Positions 1-12,762 of a stretch of 64,000 bases of DNA are shown here, piece after piece. The stretch's first letter is position 1. Every line of letters begins with the position of its first letter. The notes under the pieces were generated by a model. It made no database searches, had not been told where the DNA came from, and worked only from the letters and a program-made list of their open reading frames with translations. Origin of the DNA: Steromphala cineraria (taxonomy: Eukaryota; Mollusca; Gastropoda; Trochida; Trochidae); NCBI GenBank assembly GCA_916613615.1, contig OU744731.1, positions 48,398,645 to 48,462,644 of the forward strand, read 5' to 3'. A program made the translations under genes and the position numbers.

Positions 1-1
1 A

Positions 2-1936
2 GATCTTATAACAAATGAACATATCCGATTTGCCGGCCCATGCCTGTATGATCACCTAGCTCACCTGTTCAACCTTGTGATTCAAACGTGTTACATACCC
101 AAGTCAATGCGGATAGGAACAATCCTCCCGTTATACAAAGGCAATAACAAGGACAAGACTGACACAGCCAGTCATAGGGGTATAACGCTTACCTCAGCAT
201 TGAGTAAACTTTTTGAAAAGATATTATTAGAAAAGGTTGAAAATCATGTGAAATTAACGAATCCTGACTTTCCAAATAAACTTCAATGTGGATTTAGAAA
301 AGATCACGGTGCAACCATAGCTGTTCACATCCTGAAAGAGACAATAGCATATTACATGGAAAGAGAATCCAATATTTATGTTGGGTTTTTGGACAATGAG
401 AAGGTATTTGACAGGATTTGGCATAATGGACTATTATTCAAACTGTTTGATATAGGTGCTACCGGTTGCGTGGCACTTGATTAGACACTCTTATAAAGAA
501 GCATCTGCTTGTGTCCAATACAACGGCATCACAAGTCGAACATTCCCAATCAGACATGGTGTGAGACAAGGCAGAGAGCTGTCTGCCTGGATGTTCCTTC
601 TCTATATCAACGATATGATTACTCAACTCGACAACCTGAGAAGAGGAGCAATGATTGGACAACATCATGTACCTTCAGTGGTGCTAGCAGACGACACGAC
701 TCTGATCAGTACAACCAATCACGGCCTGAAGACTTCTCTAAATGCTGTACATGAGTACTCCTGTCTATGGAGATTGTGTTATAATCCAACAAAGAGCTGT
801 GTTTTTGTTTTCAAAGGTGGTAAAAAGGATATCAAGCAACCTGTGTTAAAATTAAACGACACACATGTGCCCATTAAACAAAGTACAATATATGCAGGTT
901 CATTAGTCCATACCGAAAAGCAAGTTGAGAGAACTAGTCGTGCCTGTTCTTCTGCTAAAAGATCAATTGCATCTCAAAGATGTTGGTCTACGGGCGGGAG
1001 GCCTGAATCCGATTGTCAGTGCTAAGATATGGCAGCGTATTATCTTGGCAAGTGCTCTGTATTCATGTGAACTGTGGGCTAATATTACAAGGCCGGAACT
1101 AGAAGAGCTAGAAAGGTTGCAAAGATACTTTGCAAGAATAGTCCAAGGTTACCATGTGAGATCGTCAACTGCTGTCACGACACAGACTCTTGGTCTCTAT
1201 AGTATGGAAGCCACGATTGACAAAAAGAAATTGAGCTACCTCGGCAGAATATGTCGAACAAGCTCTACCCAAGTGATAAAACAACTGTTTTATTTCAGAT
1301 ATGGACAATTTTTAAGTAGAACTTTCAACCAAAACTCTGTGATACATGAACTAATAACTATATGTGCAAAAGTATGAACTCTACCATTATTTGCTTCAGT
1401 ACATGGACAAAGGTAAATTTCCTTCAAAATATGAATGGAAAAACATATGTAATAAAGCTGTATTAACCAGAGAGACATCAGTATGGAAATATCAGTTGTC
1501 CACGCGACCGGAATTACAGCGGTTTACTGCTATACACAGGAGTTTATCAACCCATAGACTGTGGAACATGTGCCTGCTGTTTGATCTGTACAGTAGGCCT
1601 GTGTACGCCCTAGTGAAGCTGGGGATACTACCAGTCAGTGCTGGACTCTGCCTAGAGTGTGATGAAGAGACTGACGACATTGTACATCATCAGCTACTGT
1701 ACTGTAATGGACTGTTCAGCAAAAGAAACATAATGTATGAAGAATTATTTGACATTTTGCCAATTGAGACATACACTGATCTTGAAGATTGCTCTGATGA
1801 GGTCAGAGTTATCACGGTACTTGGTGGCATCACCCATGTCATAGAGAACATTGACATCTACCTGTGGGCCAAATTTATAGACATTGTTGCGAGACACATA
1901 AGTTCTTGGAAACTGCAGAGCATGATTTATCTTTGA
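2..1936 (+). mobile_element. Non-LTR retrotransposon (LINE) relic, reverse transcriptase to C-terminus
   Basis: This is a decayed LINE ORF2 entering from the left edge of the window. Frame 2 is open from base 2 and carries the RT fingers and palm (LPLYKGNNKDK, GFRKDHGAT, then FLDNEKVFDRIW, the first catalytic Asp block). The reading then moves to frame 3 near 460-470 (GVRQGRELSAWMF and LADDTTLIS, the YxDD-type active site with L for Y), to frame 1 near 985 (the thumb region), and back to frame 2 near 1370. The tail holds a Cys/His knuckle (CLECDEETDDIVHHQLLYC) and stops at 1934-1936. Three frameshifts make it non-functional. It is followed about 100 bp later by a CATA microsatellite, as expected for a LINE 3' tail. 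The clade was not resolved; CR1- or RTE-like groups are candidates. Confidence 0.88.
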
Positions 1937-2030
1937 TTGTTATGTCATGCCCTGACTTACAGTGTAATATATATGAGCATATCTATTTCCTACATTTAAT
2001 TGAGTTGTACAGACATGTTATAATGTAATC

Positions 2031-2265
2031 CATCCATCCATACATACATACATACATACATACATACATGTATACATGTATACATACATACATACATACA
2101 TACATACATACATACATACATACATACATACATACATACATACATACATACATACATACATACATACATACATACATACATACATACATACATACATACA
2201 TACATACATACATACATACATACATACATACATACATACATACATACATACATACATACATACAT
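2031..2265. repeat. (CATA)n microsatellite
   Basis: About 235 bp of nearly pure CATA/TACA repeat, with CATC units at the left and two interruptions near 2068-2082. It follows the LINE 3' end and may have grown from its 3' tail. Open frames through it (repeating MYVC or TYIH) only reflect the 4-bp period and are not genes. Confidence 0.97.
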
Positions 2266-2476
2266 CAACAACACACAGCTTTCTTCACGTTATGTACTTT
2301 CAACTACAAATAGTCTGAGGTTCACTATTTCACTTACTTTGACTGCCTCGTTAGCCTTGAAGCTAATCCCGTCTCCCACAGGGTCACAGAAGTCAGCTCG
2401 TGTTGAATAACCACTTGCATCTCTCTGAGGGCCAAGTTTCACCACCACTTTCTGCTCAATATATAATTAACCAATG

Positions 2477-2578
2477 TAATTAGTATCAAAATCCTTCAAT
2501 ATCTACATACTTTCAAGAAATGAATGTATGTAATCAGTATCAAAATCATTCACTATCTACACACTTTTAATATATGTA
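2477..2578 (+). repeat. Left remnant of the 54-bp minisatellite
   Basis: Two diverged units begin near 2477 and 2528 with GTAATTAGTATCAAAATCC- and GTAATCAGTATCAAAATCA-type sequence. They match the units of the array at 3776-4560 and are separated from it only by the Tc1-like element. The element therefore sits inside the array. Confidence 0.85.
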
Positions 2579-2580
2579 TA

Positions 2581-3773
2581 ATGAGGAACTAGGAAAACGC
2601 ATAGAAGATTTTTTAACGCATTTTCCCCAAAAAGTATATGTAACCTTAATCAAGTAAAGTATGTTAAAATGGGTAATCAAAGTCAAGTTTTAAACCCATT
2701 TCCCGAGTTCAAACATTTCCCTTACACGTAGAAATTTAAATGCAATCATGAAAATAACAATGCATGTTCATTGCGTGATGTTTCATGCATATAAGGCAAT
2801 GACTTCAAAGGCAAAACTCGATTTGCCACAATGCCGCGATTGAGTATGCACGAACGTGAACGTTGGAATGCTTGAAACGGGGACTTCACAGACAGTTGTC
2901 ACAAGACGTTTCCATGTAAGCCAGTCAACCATAAGTTGCTTCTCAGTAGACACCAGCAAACAGGAAGTGTAGCAGACCGAACCAGACCAGGTCAACTTCC
3001 GGTTACCATTGCTAGACAGGATCGACTCATTCGACTTTCCCATCTCCAAGATCGATTCTGGACAGCAACGGCATCGAACACAATTGGGAGACACGGGAGA
3101 CGAATCCACTCTATCAAGTGTTATAGTTTGGGGTGCAATAAACACATATTTCAGGAGCGATCTCCACATTATTCAGGGAAACCTTACAACACAGCGTTAT
3201 GTGGATGAAATTCTAAGGCCTGAAGTCGTTCTTCTGTTGCACTGTCACCAGCTACGTCAACAGTACTTGACTTTCCAGCATGACAATGCATGTCCCCATG
3301 CCCCGGGACTGACACAAGCTCTTATTCCACAGAATGGAATCAATGTAATGGATTGGCCTGCTTATTCGCCAGACTTAACCCTAAAACTTAATTGAGCACA
3401 TGTGGGATGAGCTTGGAAGGCAAGTTTACAGACGTCAAATACCACCAGCTTCTGTTGCTGATTTGACCTTGACCTTGCAGCAAGAGTGGAGCCTCACGGA
3501 ACATCCCCATGGCCTTTATCACTCGTCTCTGTGACTCTACAACGTCTTCACGCCTGTGGCAGGGCCGATGGGGGTCACACGAGATACTGACTGCTGATGT
3601 GAGGGTGACTTTGGTTAAATGTTCTTGTGCTTTTCATATTGATGACATTTCATTTACTTCTTCCACTCCGGATTTCATGTGCTTTTCGAAAATAATAACA
3701 ATTTTTAACATCCTTTGTTATGTATTCTCTTATATCATATTAAAGTCAGCTTTGCGTTTTCAAAGTTCTTCAG
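2581..3773 (+). mobile_element. Tc1/mariner-type DNA transposon relic with TIRs
   Basis: The left end reads ATGAGGAACTAGGAAAACGC at 2581. The reverse complement of the right end reads CTGAAGAACTTTGAAAACGC (to 3773), so degenerate terminal inverted repeats of about 20 bp are visible. Each end abuts a TA (2579-2580 and 3774-3775), the target duplication expected for Tc1/mariner. Inside is a broken transposase. The flanks join as one unit of the 54-bp minisatellite, so the empty target can be read directly. At about 1.19 kb it is shorter than a full element, which fits the internal deletion in its gene. Confidence 0.85.
2831..3590 (+). pseudogene. Tc1-like transposase pseudogene
   Basis: The start at 2831 encodes MPRLSMHERERWNA, the usual N-terminus of this family, and then meets stops and frame changes. 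Recognisable blocks follow: RQQTGSVADR-type sequence in the helix-turn-helix linker, RQDRLIRLSHLQDRFWTA, then a jump to VIVWGAINTYF, GNLTTQRYVDEILRPEV, QHDNACPHAPGLTQ and WPAYSPDLT, then EHMWDELGRQV and finally GGHTRY before the stop at 3588-3590. The span of about 760 bp compares with about 1 kb for an intact gene. The missing part lies between the second DNA-binding helix and the catalytic core, so the first catalytic Asp region is lost. The order of blocks and surrounding TIRs make the identity secure; it cannot be functional. Confidence 0.88.
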
Positions 3774-3775
3774 TA

Positions 3776-4560
3776 TATGTATGTAATCAGTATCAAAATC
3801 CTTCCCTATCTACATACTTCCAATATATCTATTCATGTAATCAGTATCAAAATCCTTCCCTATCTACATACTTCTAATATATTTATTCATGTAATCAGTA
3901 TCAAAATCCTTCCCTATCAACATACTTTTAATATATTTATACATGTAATCAGTATCAAAATCCTTCCCTATCAACATACTTTTAATATATTTATTCATGT
4001 AATCAGTATCAAAATCCTTCCCTATCTACATACTTCTAATATATTTATTCATGTAATCAGTATCAAAATCCTTCCCTATCAACATACTTCCAATATATTT
4101 ATATATGTAATCAGTATCAAAATCCTTCCCTATCTACATACTTCTAATATATTTATTCATGTAATCAGTATCAAAATCCTTCCCTATCTACATACTTCTA
4201 ATATATTTATTCATGTAATCAGTATCAAAATCCTTCCCTATCAACATATTTCCAATATATTTATATATGTAATCAGTATCAAAATCCTTCCCTATCTACA
4301 TACTTCTAATATATTTATTCATGTAATCAGTATCAAAATCCTTCCCTATCTACATACTTCTAATATATTTATTCATTCAATCAGTATCAAAATCCTTCCC
4401 TATCTACATACTTCTAATATATTTATACATGTAATCAGTAAAATCCTTCCCTATCTACATACTTCTAATATATTTATTCATGTAATCAGTATCAAATTCC
4501 TTCCCTATCTACATACTTCTAATATATTTATGCATGTAATCAGTATCAAAATCTTTTACT
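3776..4560 (+). repeat. 54-bp minisatellite, about 14.5 copies
   Basis: Units start with GTAATCAGTATCAAAATCC at 3783, 3837, 3891, 3945, 3999, 4053, 4107, 4161, 4215, 4269, 4323, 4377, 4431, 4482 and a partial one at 4536. All are 54 bp except the 4431 unit, which lacks 3 bp. Because 54 and 51 are multiples of three, a 275-codon frame stays open (18-residue period VISIKILPYLHTSNIFIH). I read this as a by-product of the period, not as a gene. Variants alternate (CTATCTACA/CTATCAACA; TTATTCAT/TTATATAT), which suggests multi-unit duplications. Confidence 0.96.
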
Positions 4561-5520
4561 TTATCCGAACTTTCAAATACAACAAGGATGATATGAAAGG
4601 TTAAAAAGAGAGAAATGAAATTAACACTTAAGTGAACAGAACTAACATGTTTCCACTTCAAGTCTTCCAATCATGGTAGCATGTGAAGGATAGCTCAAAA
4701 ATAAGCAAATATTAAGATCAATCTTGCTATTCACATTTTTTATATTTTCTTAATCTTTAATTCATAAATTATAACTCAACAAAGGCTAGAGACACATACA
4801 TGAGTCCTTTTTAAAAAAATGAATAGAGTGCTATTCAAACAGTCAACATTTTTGCATATTCATGTAAAATTATGAAATTTCATTTGAAAAATTTGATATA
4901 AAATGGAACTTTCAATTACTGAAAAATAATTGAGTGAGATAGCATAAGGCTGATGTCACAAGCGTAAATTAAGTAAACTAGTTGAGTCTGAATGAATATT
5001 CTATTTGTGTCTTCAATATCTGAAATAGACCTATCCTTATTGAAATTTGAAGAGAACTTTGAAGAACATTGCAGAAGGTATTTTCACAAGGGCCAGCTTG
5101 AGGACTCTAGATTATCAGTCTTCTTATGATTGACTTTGCGATCATCTGCTATTCACTGCCTTATAAACCATTACAAGTCAAATTTCGCTAAAGACCCATC
5201 GACTGATGTTATGAGGATACTGTGAAAACATTTAGATTATATAATCTACCTTCTTGGTGCAAGTCATTCTATATTGTATTTTAACTTGTATTAGCTTGAT
5301 ATTATAAACCGAAACACATTGTTTAATAATGGAATGATTAAATTGTAATTATATTTTACAATTGTTTGTTTTATTTTGCCGTTTTGACTGTCAAAATGTT
5401 TAAAATCTGACTTAAAGATCAGATTAGTCAAAATGGCAGCTGACCATATGACTGTTTCTTTATTATCTAGCTATTTACAAATGTGAATTTTATACAATTG
5501 TATAAATGACCAAACGTATA
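4561..5520. other. AT-rich non-coding stretch
   Basis: I saw no coding signal, RNA gene or clear repeat here. It is plain AT-rich sequence with short homopolymer runs. Confidence 0.6.
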
Positions 5521-5757
5521 GTCTTTTGTAGTTCAGTAGTAGAGTGTCCACTCGTCACCCATTAGACCGGGGTTCGATTCCCGGTCGCGTCATACCAAAT
5601 GATGATAAAAGGTGGGAGTTGTTGCTGCCTTGCTTCACACTCAGCATTGTAAAGACAGAACAACGCATTAACTGGCGCTGCACAGAGGCTGCTGGGTGCA
5701 AAAAACAAATTTCCAATATGTACATGTACTGGGGACAATAAAGTGTTATCATCATTA
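5521..5757 (+). mobile_element. tRNA-derived SINE (copy 1)
   Basis: The 5' head has an A-box-like TAGTTCAGTAGTAGAGTG at 5529 and a perfect B-box GGTTCGATTCC at 5571, the internal pol III promoter of a tRNA-type SINE. The body runs on about 180 bp past the head, and the tail ends ACAATAAAGTGTTATCATCA. The head does not fold into a full tRNA that I can write, so it is not called a tRNA gene. The body differs from the two SINEs at 22 and 57 kb. Confidence 0.75.
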
Positions 5758-6785
5758 GATCTTCAAGACGAAAGTCTGAATACCTATTGTTATTATCTGT
5801 GTTTAACTTCTTATTAATAAAATTTGCAAGTTTTTTTTGTAGAAGATTCTGAAGAAACGGTAACACAAAATATCATGAGATTTTCAGGGATTGTAGTCCC
5901 TATCAAGATCTAGGTTTGTGCCGAGTCTGATTTTATAATTTCTATTTTCTTTTTGGTTTATTAAGCTAGACATTCTGTCGGCGAAGGAAATAACATTTAA
6001 TTGGCGGCAATTGCCTTGTACAAATCTATTGTCAACTCAACCAGACACGATGGCGCCACATGTGACGACACATAGGCCTACCTAGAGTCACTGGACATCA
6101 ATAAACTGACACCTCACGCCTGTTATCTGTAATATCCGTCTCCATGATACACAACTTCAAATGGCAGATGTCCGGATGTCTTCAAGGTACTTTAAAAAAA
6201 ATATATCATGTGTGATTTCAGGCTGTTTAATTTATCACACAAATCTAAAACGATGTTATTTAACCATGAAAAATGACAATACGAAACGAATGGGTCAGAG
6301 GAGAAAATTGCTTTGTTTTTTAAACCCCTTACCTTTCCAACCTTTAGTTGTCTACGCAGTTATTATGAGCAGAATCTTTTTCAAAGTGATTGGTTTAACA
6401 TTATTTTATTTCAAACAATAAAACAAAAAATGGCGAACAGGCTTATTAGGCTTTTTTATTGTCGCTCTAATACATGATTCATAAACTGGACACAAAGACA
6501 AGAACGTGTGAAACTTCAAATGCTATGAAAAACAATTGTAAATGTTAACATGTAGGTATGCAATATGTTTTCAAATGTTAATTGCTTTGTATGCCTCATA
6601 TCGAAGCTGGCTGCTGATATTAACTAGAAAATTTGTGTCCATCGGAAACAGATGCCCAAGCTAATAAAAAAGCTCTCAATGTTTTCAAACATAGAATTTA
6701 AAAAGAGATGCACATCTTTAGCTTAATTTAAGTTCAAACATCCATTAAAATGTAGAAAATTAAATTTATATTCCCAAAACATAAT
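5758..6785. other. Non-coding stretch
   Basis: AT-rich sequence without a supported gene. The 86-codon frame at 6161-6421 has no family resemblance that I recognise and AT-driven composition, so it is not called. Confidence 0.5.
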
Positions 6786-7360
6786 ATAAGGTGCACACCT
6801 TTCGGATACCTATAAAGCATGTTTAGAAGAAAAGCTCAGTCTATCCAGTACTTTTTGAGGAGAAGTGGATAAACAACACCCCCAATCACACTACTATGAG
6901 CTTTCACTTGCACAAAAATTCACCTAAGTTCAACATGTCAGAAATTTGAAAAAAATTCAAAAATTGAAAAACAAAATATGAGATGGACACCCTTAGGACG
7001 CCTATTAGCCATGTGTGTGATTTCAATTAAATCTGTTGAATGGTTTTTGAGGAGAAGTGGATAAACAACACCCCTTATCACACTACTATGAGCTTTCACT
7101 TGCACAAAAATTCACCTAAGTTCAACATGTCAGAAATTTGAAACAAATTCAAAATTGAAAAACAAAATATGAGATGCACACCCTTAGGATGCCTAAAAGC
7201 CATGTGTGCAATTTCAATTAAATCTGTTGAATGATTTTTGAGGAGAAGTGGATAAACAACACCCTGTATAGAGTGGTTACGGATGGACAGACGGACGTAC
7301 GTACGGACAACCGAGGGTAATCCAATATGTCCCTGCCATATATGGCTGGGGCATAAAAAA
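6786..7360 (+). mobile_element. Family B tandem-monomer element
   Basis: Three monomers of about 191 bp are marked by TTTTTGAGGAGAAGTGG near 6853, 7043 and 7234. They are followed by a GGATGGACAGACGGACG microsatellite (7280-7310) and a terminal hairpin centred on GCCATATATGGC (about 7330-7352), then CATAAAAAA. The layout (monomers, GGAC microsatellite, hairpin, A-rich end) is the same as in families A, C, D and E. The 5' end was not located. Confidence 0.75.
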
Positions 7361-7689
7361 AGAGGAATTTATATAAACAATCAAGAATGCGTCCATGATA
7401 GACAGTACTGTTTGTGTACAATTTCCTTTTAAAAACTTGTCATAAGAGGATTCGTCAGTAATGTAATTCAGACATCAATTGAGATTGTATGAAAATAATA
7501 TATTTAACAAAATAAAATTTAGAGAATAAAAAAATCCTAAGCTTTGTTTCACAGAGTGAGTTTTATGGCGGTTTGTCAATACTCCAGCTATAAGCAAAAC
7601 TTACAATGTCTTGGCAAACGCCACCGTTTGAAAATTAAAATTTAAATACTCTTACAAAACTAAAACGTTGTATATGTCATACTGGTGTA

Positions 7690-8595
7690 ATAGGCGGGGT
7701 CCAGACGCCCAGTGACAGCTGAGTAATGTAAATGTGTGTTATAGCAAAATGATGTAAAAATCAACCTTTATTGGACTTTGCGTTGTGTACTTTTATTTTA
7801 TGTGTGTGTACTTCCAGGCTGACTTGTATGCTATTCAAAACTCAGTTCCAGTTCAAGAATCAGGAAAAGGAAAAGCTCAATGGGAAACAACACAAAAGCA
7901 AAATAACAGTAACAATATTTTACTACAAAAAAGGTGGAAAACGGAAACGAAAACTCAATAAGTACAAAATAGCACCAGACTCTCACTCACATACCTACTT
8001 CAGCCCTGTAGATACATGAATTCTTCTTAACTGTGTCTAAATTCCACCGAAACCAACCCCCATTAAAGTTCACATTACCCAGAAGAAAGCCTAACACCTA
8101 CTCGTTCCTACTCTAATTTTCCCCCTTCCCGACCTCACTCTAAATCCCCCTACATAAAGCCTAGCATACTACGGTATAATGGGGAGGGACGACCCTGAAA
8201 CAAGGCCTTCGGGACATCAGTACTACGGAGAGATACCTGTGATGTTGTTCGGATGACCGAAGCTAAGACAACTGAATCAGGAGAGGCAGGTCACTTATAT
8301 AGGGCTCTAGGACGACCTCTGACCTGGGTTAGAGTTCACCTACCGACGGCTGACGTCCCACCAGTCGGCGTCTATCCAGCATATCTAGCGCCACCTCTGG
8401 CCTACCCAATGCACTAAACTGCGGTAAACAATGGCCCAGCGGAAGTAGTCCCGTAATTAGAGCAAGTGAAACAATGTGCTACAAAACTGTCCGGTAAACA
8501 ATTAATCCCAACAAGGTAATTATGGTATAAATATCCTTATATGCCGCCCCCCATCCCATATTACGCTAGCAGTTACCCCAGTTTTCCTACATTGG
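7690..8595 (-). promoter_or_regulatory. GC-rich promoter-like block, possibly a solo LTR
   Basis: Read on the minus strand this block has a TATA box (CCCTATATAAG, near 8300), GC-rich sequence on both sides, and about 530 bp downstream an AATAAAG signal near 7767, followed by a stretch ending TATTACA near 7692. A U3-R-U5 order of this kind suggests an LTR, perhaps running from TGTAGG (about 8592). No clean target duplication, primer binding site or neighbouring retroviral-type genes were found. It could instead be a host promoter. Bases 7361-7689 to the left hold nothing I recognise. Confidence 0.3.
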
Positions 8596-11080
8596 TATAT
8601 GTTGAAAAGTAGTACTTAGACAGAATGTTGTTGCAGTTGTGGCAAAATTGTCCGACTAAAAATGTTTCATTTTCTACGTTTATCCCAGGGATGCAGATTC
8701 AAATTTTTGCCAATCGGACATTCCACGTATAAGTCGACGAATAATGATATTTTGTAATAAATGTTGGTGCTTTATCTCACGTAAATACACGATTGAACAT
8801 GTGGAAATATTTCACAGTAATTTACTTATTACTATGATGTTTAGGCCTAGGTATATGAATATGTTTATAATTTAAATAATAAAGTTTCAATAGTGTCAGT
8901 TATTCAGTAAACAAATGCCAGGTGCTTAGAATCTAATATTAAGTTAACTGGAAAACAGACGATGTACAGATCTATTTATAGCAACGCATGCAATGCAATG
9001 CAAAAATAAAACACTGAAAATACATTACATTGAGTAAAATAAAATTACTTTGGCTGTTTTAAATATAATTCTATTAAGTTATGATGCATATCAACTACTT
9101 GACACACAAACTTTATCCCCTAGAAAATATTTAATAAAATGTAGCCTGACTATTGAGAAATTAGCTGATTGTGTTTACGGAGAGCCTTTGAATATGCCTT
9201 TGAAGGATAAATCAAATAATATTACTTTCGTTAGAATTGCTTACGATATCGAGGTAAAAAATATATTCATAAGGGTGCGATCATGCTCGAAATCATCCTG
9301 TAAACGAGGTGACTTCATCCTTTAGCGCGTCAAAAGTGAGAGAGGTAATTTACAGCTTTTGGGCTGGACCCAGTTTGTGTCACGATTGTTAATGATTGTT
9401 ATTTACCAAGTCAGCTGAAAATTATATAATAGGACCATTGTCTGAATATGTTCCGAGAGGCCACAGATTAATAGTCTAACAATATTACTGGTTATCATTC
9501 TTTGTGTCACACACACTCTAGTTCAACCAAATAGCCACCTTTCACTCATGAGCAAAAATTCAAATCAATACCAATTGTTATAAATTCCTGGCCAATCGAA
9601 CTCGACCTAAGCTAATATACTTTACGATCGTGCATCCATTTGCATTGAGTTCGTGTGTCATTTTTTCAACATCGTGTTGCCTGATGTCTGTATTTGAAGT
9701 GCCTTCGATGATGACTGCTTTTTACCCATATTCGGGTCAAATCGTAACAATTTTAAATTTTCTAAATCGTGTTTCTGTCGTTGGTCAAAATCGGGACAGT
9801 GTGAAGCCACCCTAAAGGGGTTTCATAATAATTTGTTATGAAACATATGGGTCATAACACCTATAAGTGATTTGATTGGCTAGCGGTGAACTTTGACCTT
9901 GCCCAGACTACTGTATTCATTCATAAAACAAACATGTTTTCTTTCACAAATTTCAAATGGAACTGAGTGAGTCGGAGTCATTCTTCAAACTTTCAGTAAT
10001 CTTTTGAATCTTACATACTGAATAGATATGGAATTAATCAGAAGACAAAAGAATTACAAGTCTCATATATATAAAATATACATTTTCACTATACTATATT
10101 AGGTTTGGTCACTAATTTTAATTTTTCTGTAACATTTATTTGTTTACAAAGATGGTTGATGGTCGATGGAGATGTTCATAGGAAGTATGAAATGGTCGTT
10201 AAATGCTGCATGTGGAAAACACCCTCACCGTGTGTAACGCTATCGGATGTAGTACAATTCCTTTAATCTTTCTATAGTAACCCACTACCTCATAGTCAGG
10301 AACAAATCACTCCACTGGCTGTAAAAACAACATATCCATCAAGCAACTAAGACTTCAACTAAATCGAGTTCCAATATAGTAGCAAGCTGTTTGCTACCAG
10401 GAGCGCCTCTTCGTGACAACCAAAGATAGTTGTTTGATTCTGATTGGTTCTTTGATCGAGTCCTCTAAAGAATTTGTTTAATTTAATCATTTGTACTAGT
10501 ACATATACCATAATCCCAAACAATTCTATGCCACATTTTTTATCATGTTCTTTCTATGAAATCAGATACTGTTTTGAAACATAATTTTAACAGCATGCTG
10601 AAGTTTATTTTTCCCAAGATTGCTGTCTTTTTTTTTAGACTCTGACTAAGTTATTGTTGTCCAACCGGATGTTTTCCTTGCAATAGGGCTAAAAAGGCTA
10701 AATAATAATAATATTACAACAATCTTCATTTGCGATTTTTCATAACGTTCATGCAATTAATTATTTAATAAAATACAGTTGCCCAAACCATCATGAGCTT
10801 TGGATTATATATATATAATTACCTACACTATAATAATTGAAACTCGAAATCGAAGACCAGGGCCTTTTCAAGTGATATCATAGTATAGTTTTATATTGAC
10901 TTCATGGACCATTACTTCATGACGTCACGCAAAAATCATAACGGTATAATAGGGAGCAGTGCCTTTAATCTTTACAAAACGCTACTAAAATGGTTGAAAT
11001 GTGTGTTGGTTCCATTCCTATTAACTTATCTAGAAAAAATATGCCTTAACTTAATCTCTTTACTGCATGTAAAATATTAA
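8596..11080. other. Long stretch without recognised genes
   Basis: AT-rich sequence. A frame of 91 codons at 9050-9325 and one of 61 codons at 9630-9815 are open but match no family I know and lack typical start contexts. A small hairpin (GTTTCATAA / TTATGAAAC, about 9819-9844) is the only structure noticed. Confidence 0.5.
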
Positions 11081-11735
11081 AATAGAACCATTGGCTCTGC
11101 AGCTTATCAGGCTTTATATTTAACTTTGCTTTAGGGTGCGGCAAATGTTGTTCTCCAATTAGTTAGGGCCAAACGGTTACCAAATGTGCAATTTCGTTAA
11201 TTTCCACTTATCTTATGAGTCTTTGGACACCATTTTATCATTCTATACCTTGTGCTTTTGGAGAAGAAGATGACAAAAAGGTTTTAGAAGGGGCCACAAG
11301 ATCACCAATTCTTAAGTTTAGTATTTAGGTGACGTGATTTCTGATACTAGTTATCAATACAGAAATCGAATTTGCTCAAACATTCAAGGAAATGTACAAT
11401 GGGTAAATGAAATGACCCTCAATCGAGTAAGACTAAGAAGGCTTACAAGTCTGATGTTGATAATTTAGGGTTTAAGTTTAAAAAGGTCCACCGATGCGTA
11501 TTACGGGTCTTCAAATCAATAAATTAGTCACCATTGCAGACCTTATGTTTCTTAAATAAAAGACGAAAATAGTTTTTGGGGGCATGGTCCCTTTGACCCT
11601 TATTAGGGAAGTCAGGGTCACCAAAGCTATAAATTTTAATCCTCATTAGTCAAGAACTGTGGACAGCAGGTTTCAGTCTTCTACGCTTCTGACGCCGGAC
11701 ACCATACCAAGCCATAAGCCCATCGGCTATCTGCT
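11081..11735 (+). mobile_element. Family A element, old copy (A1)
   Basis: It begins AATAGAACCATTGGCTCTG and CAGCTTATCAGGC, holds about three decayed monomers (GGCCCTTATTAGG-like boxes), and ends GACGCCGGACACCATACC then CATAAGCCCATCGGC. The GGACGG microsatellite and the last hairpin are lost. It is clearly more diverged than the copies at 23-34 kb, so it is an older insertion. Confidence 0.8.
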
Positions 11736-12762
11736 AATACCGGTAGGACAAATATTACACAAGAAGTTGTATTAATTGAATTTAAACGAACTGCATACCT
11801 AACAAGCTTCATAATGTATTTTTAAAATTCAATTCTTTTCAGTTTATAGCGTGCGGTTTTATATCAGTTTTAAATGTTACATTTGAAGAATGGACTGGCA
11901 GTTCAAGAGTGTAAATAGTTGCAGTGTACACAAAGTAACGAAAGAGGATTTATACCAAACGTCTTTATTCCTATTGCACAGTTTGTCAATTTTTTAGATT
12001 TAAACATATATTGCAAAATCCACACTTTGTCTCTTCATCAGAAGTTTTAGTTTATCCATTGGACTGTCCGAGTAACTTAATAAGTACTCTTTAAGTAACC
12101 CCACAGACACGTTGAGATAAATCAGAAAACAATTGCTTTGTCTTTGTTCGTCTTAAAGACACCAGGGTTAGGTCTGATTGTTTTATCAAAGAATTACAAC
12201 GTATTACAAGGTATTCATTTATCGCTGTGAGGAATTTTGAGCCTTAATAATATGTATGCAGGAGGAATATCAAACTGAATGAAATGCAAAAGTAGTTCAT
12301 ACTAATATATTGAATAATAAACAGTGCCGTATTTTCCATATGAGTACATATGCACAAATCATGTTTGTCGAGCAGAAATTGTTGTAAAAATGCAACAGAA
12401 AAGCATATTATTGACCCTGAAAACGTATCATAACTTTAACGAAAGTCAAATTTGTAAAAATCATTGCTCACGCTTGGGTTATACGAAAGTCTAACTCATT
12501 TCCTTATGTGTCATGTGATACTCTTTTCTCAGGTGATAATATATATATGCAAGATATGTGAATATAGGATAACTATATGATAGAGAATAGCACTTAATGA
12601 ACAAGAAGTAAAGGGGTAGTTAATAGATTCTTGTAGGCACCAATTTGCAGTGACAACAGACGTGTATGCAATATTTTACGAACTAATCTGCATTCAAATG
12701 CATTTATATAAAATAGGAACATACCAAAGGAAGAGTTTGTGAAAAGGTCATAAATAAATACG
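11736..12762. other. Non-coding stretch
   Basis: AT-rich sequence with no feature I can support. Confidence 0.5.

Noticed and set aside
1983..2318. Five or six long open frames of repeating MYVC or TYIH
   Set aside because: They are forced by the 4-bp CATA period on both strands.
3783..4560. CRISPR-like regular array
   Set aside because: Units are contiguous and similar throughout, with no unique spacers, and the DNA is eukaryotic.
3777..4604. 275-codon open frame with 18-residue repeats
   Set aside because: The 54-bp period is a multiple of three, there is no start context, and the repeat continues on both sides of a transposon; a repeat protein is less likely.
5529..5600. A tRNA gene
   Set aside because: A and B boxes are present but acceptor and anticodon stems are not; it is the head of a SINE, as at 22041 and 57250.
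9050..9325. 91-codon open frame
   Set aside because: It starts at a non-ATG codon, has no recognised family and lies in AT-rich sequence.
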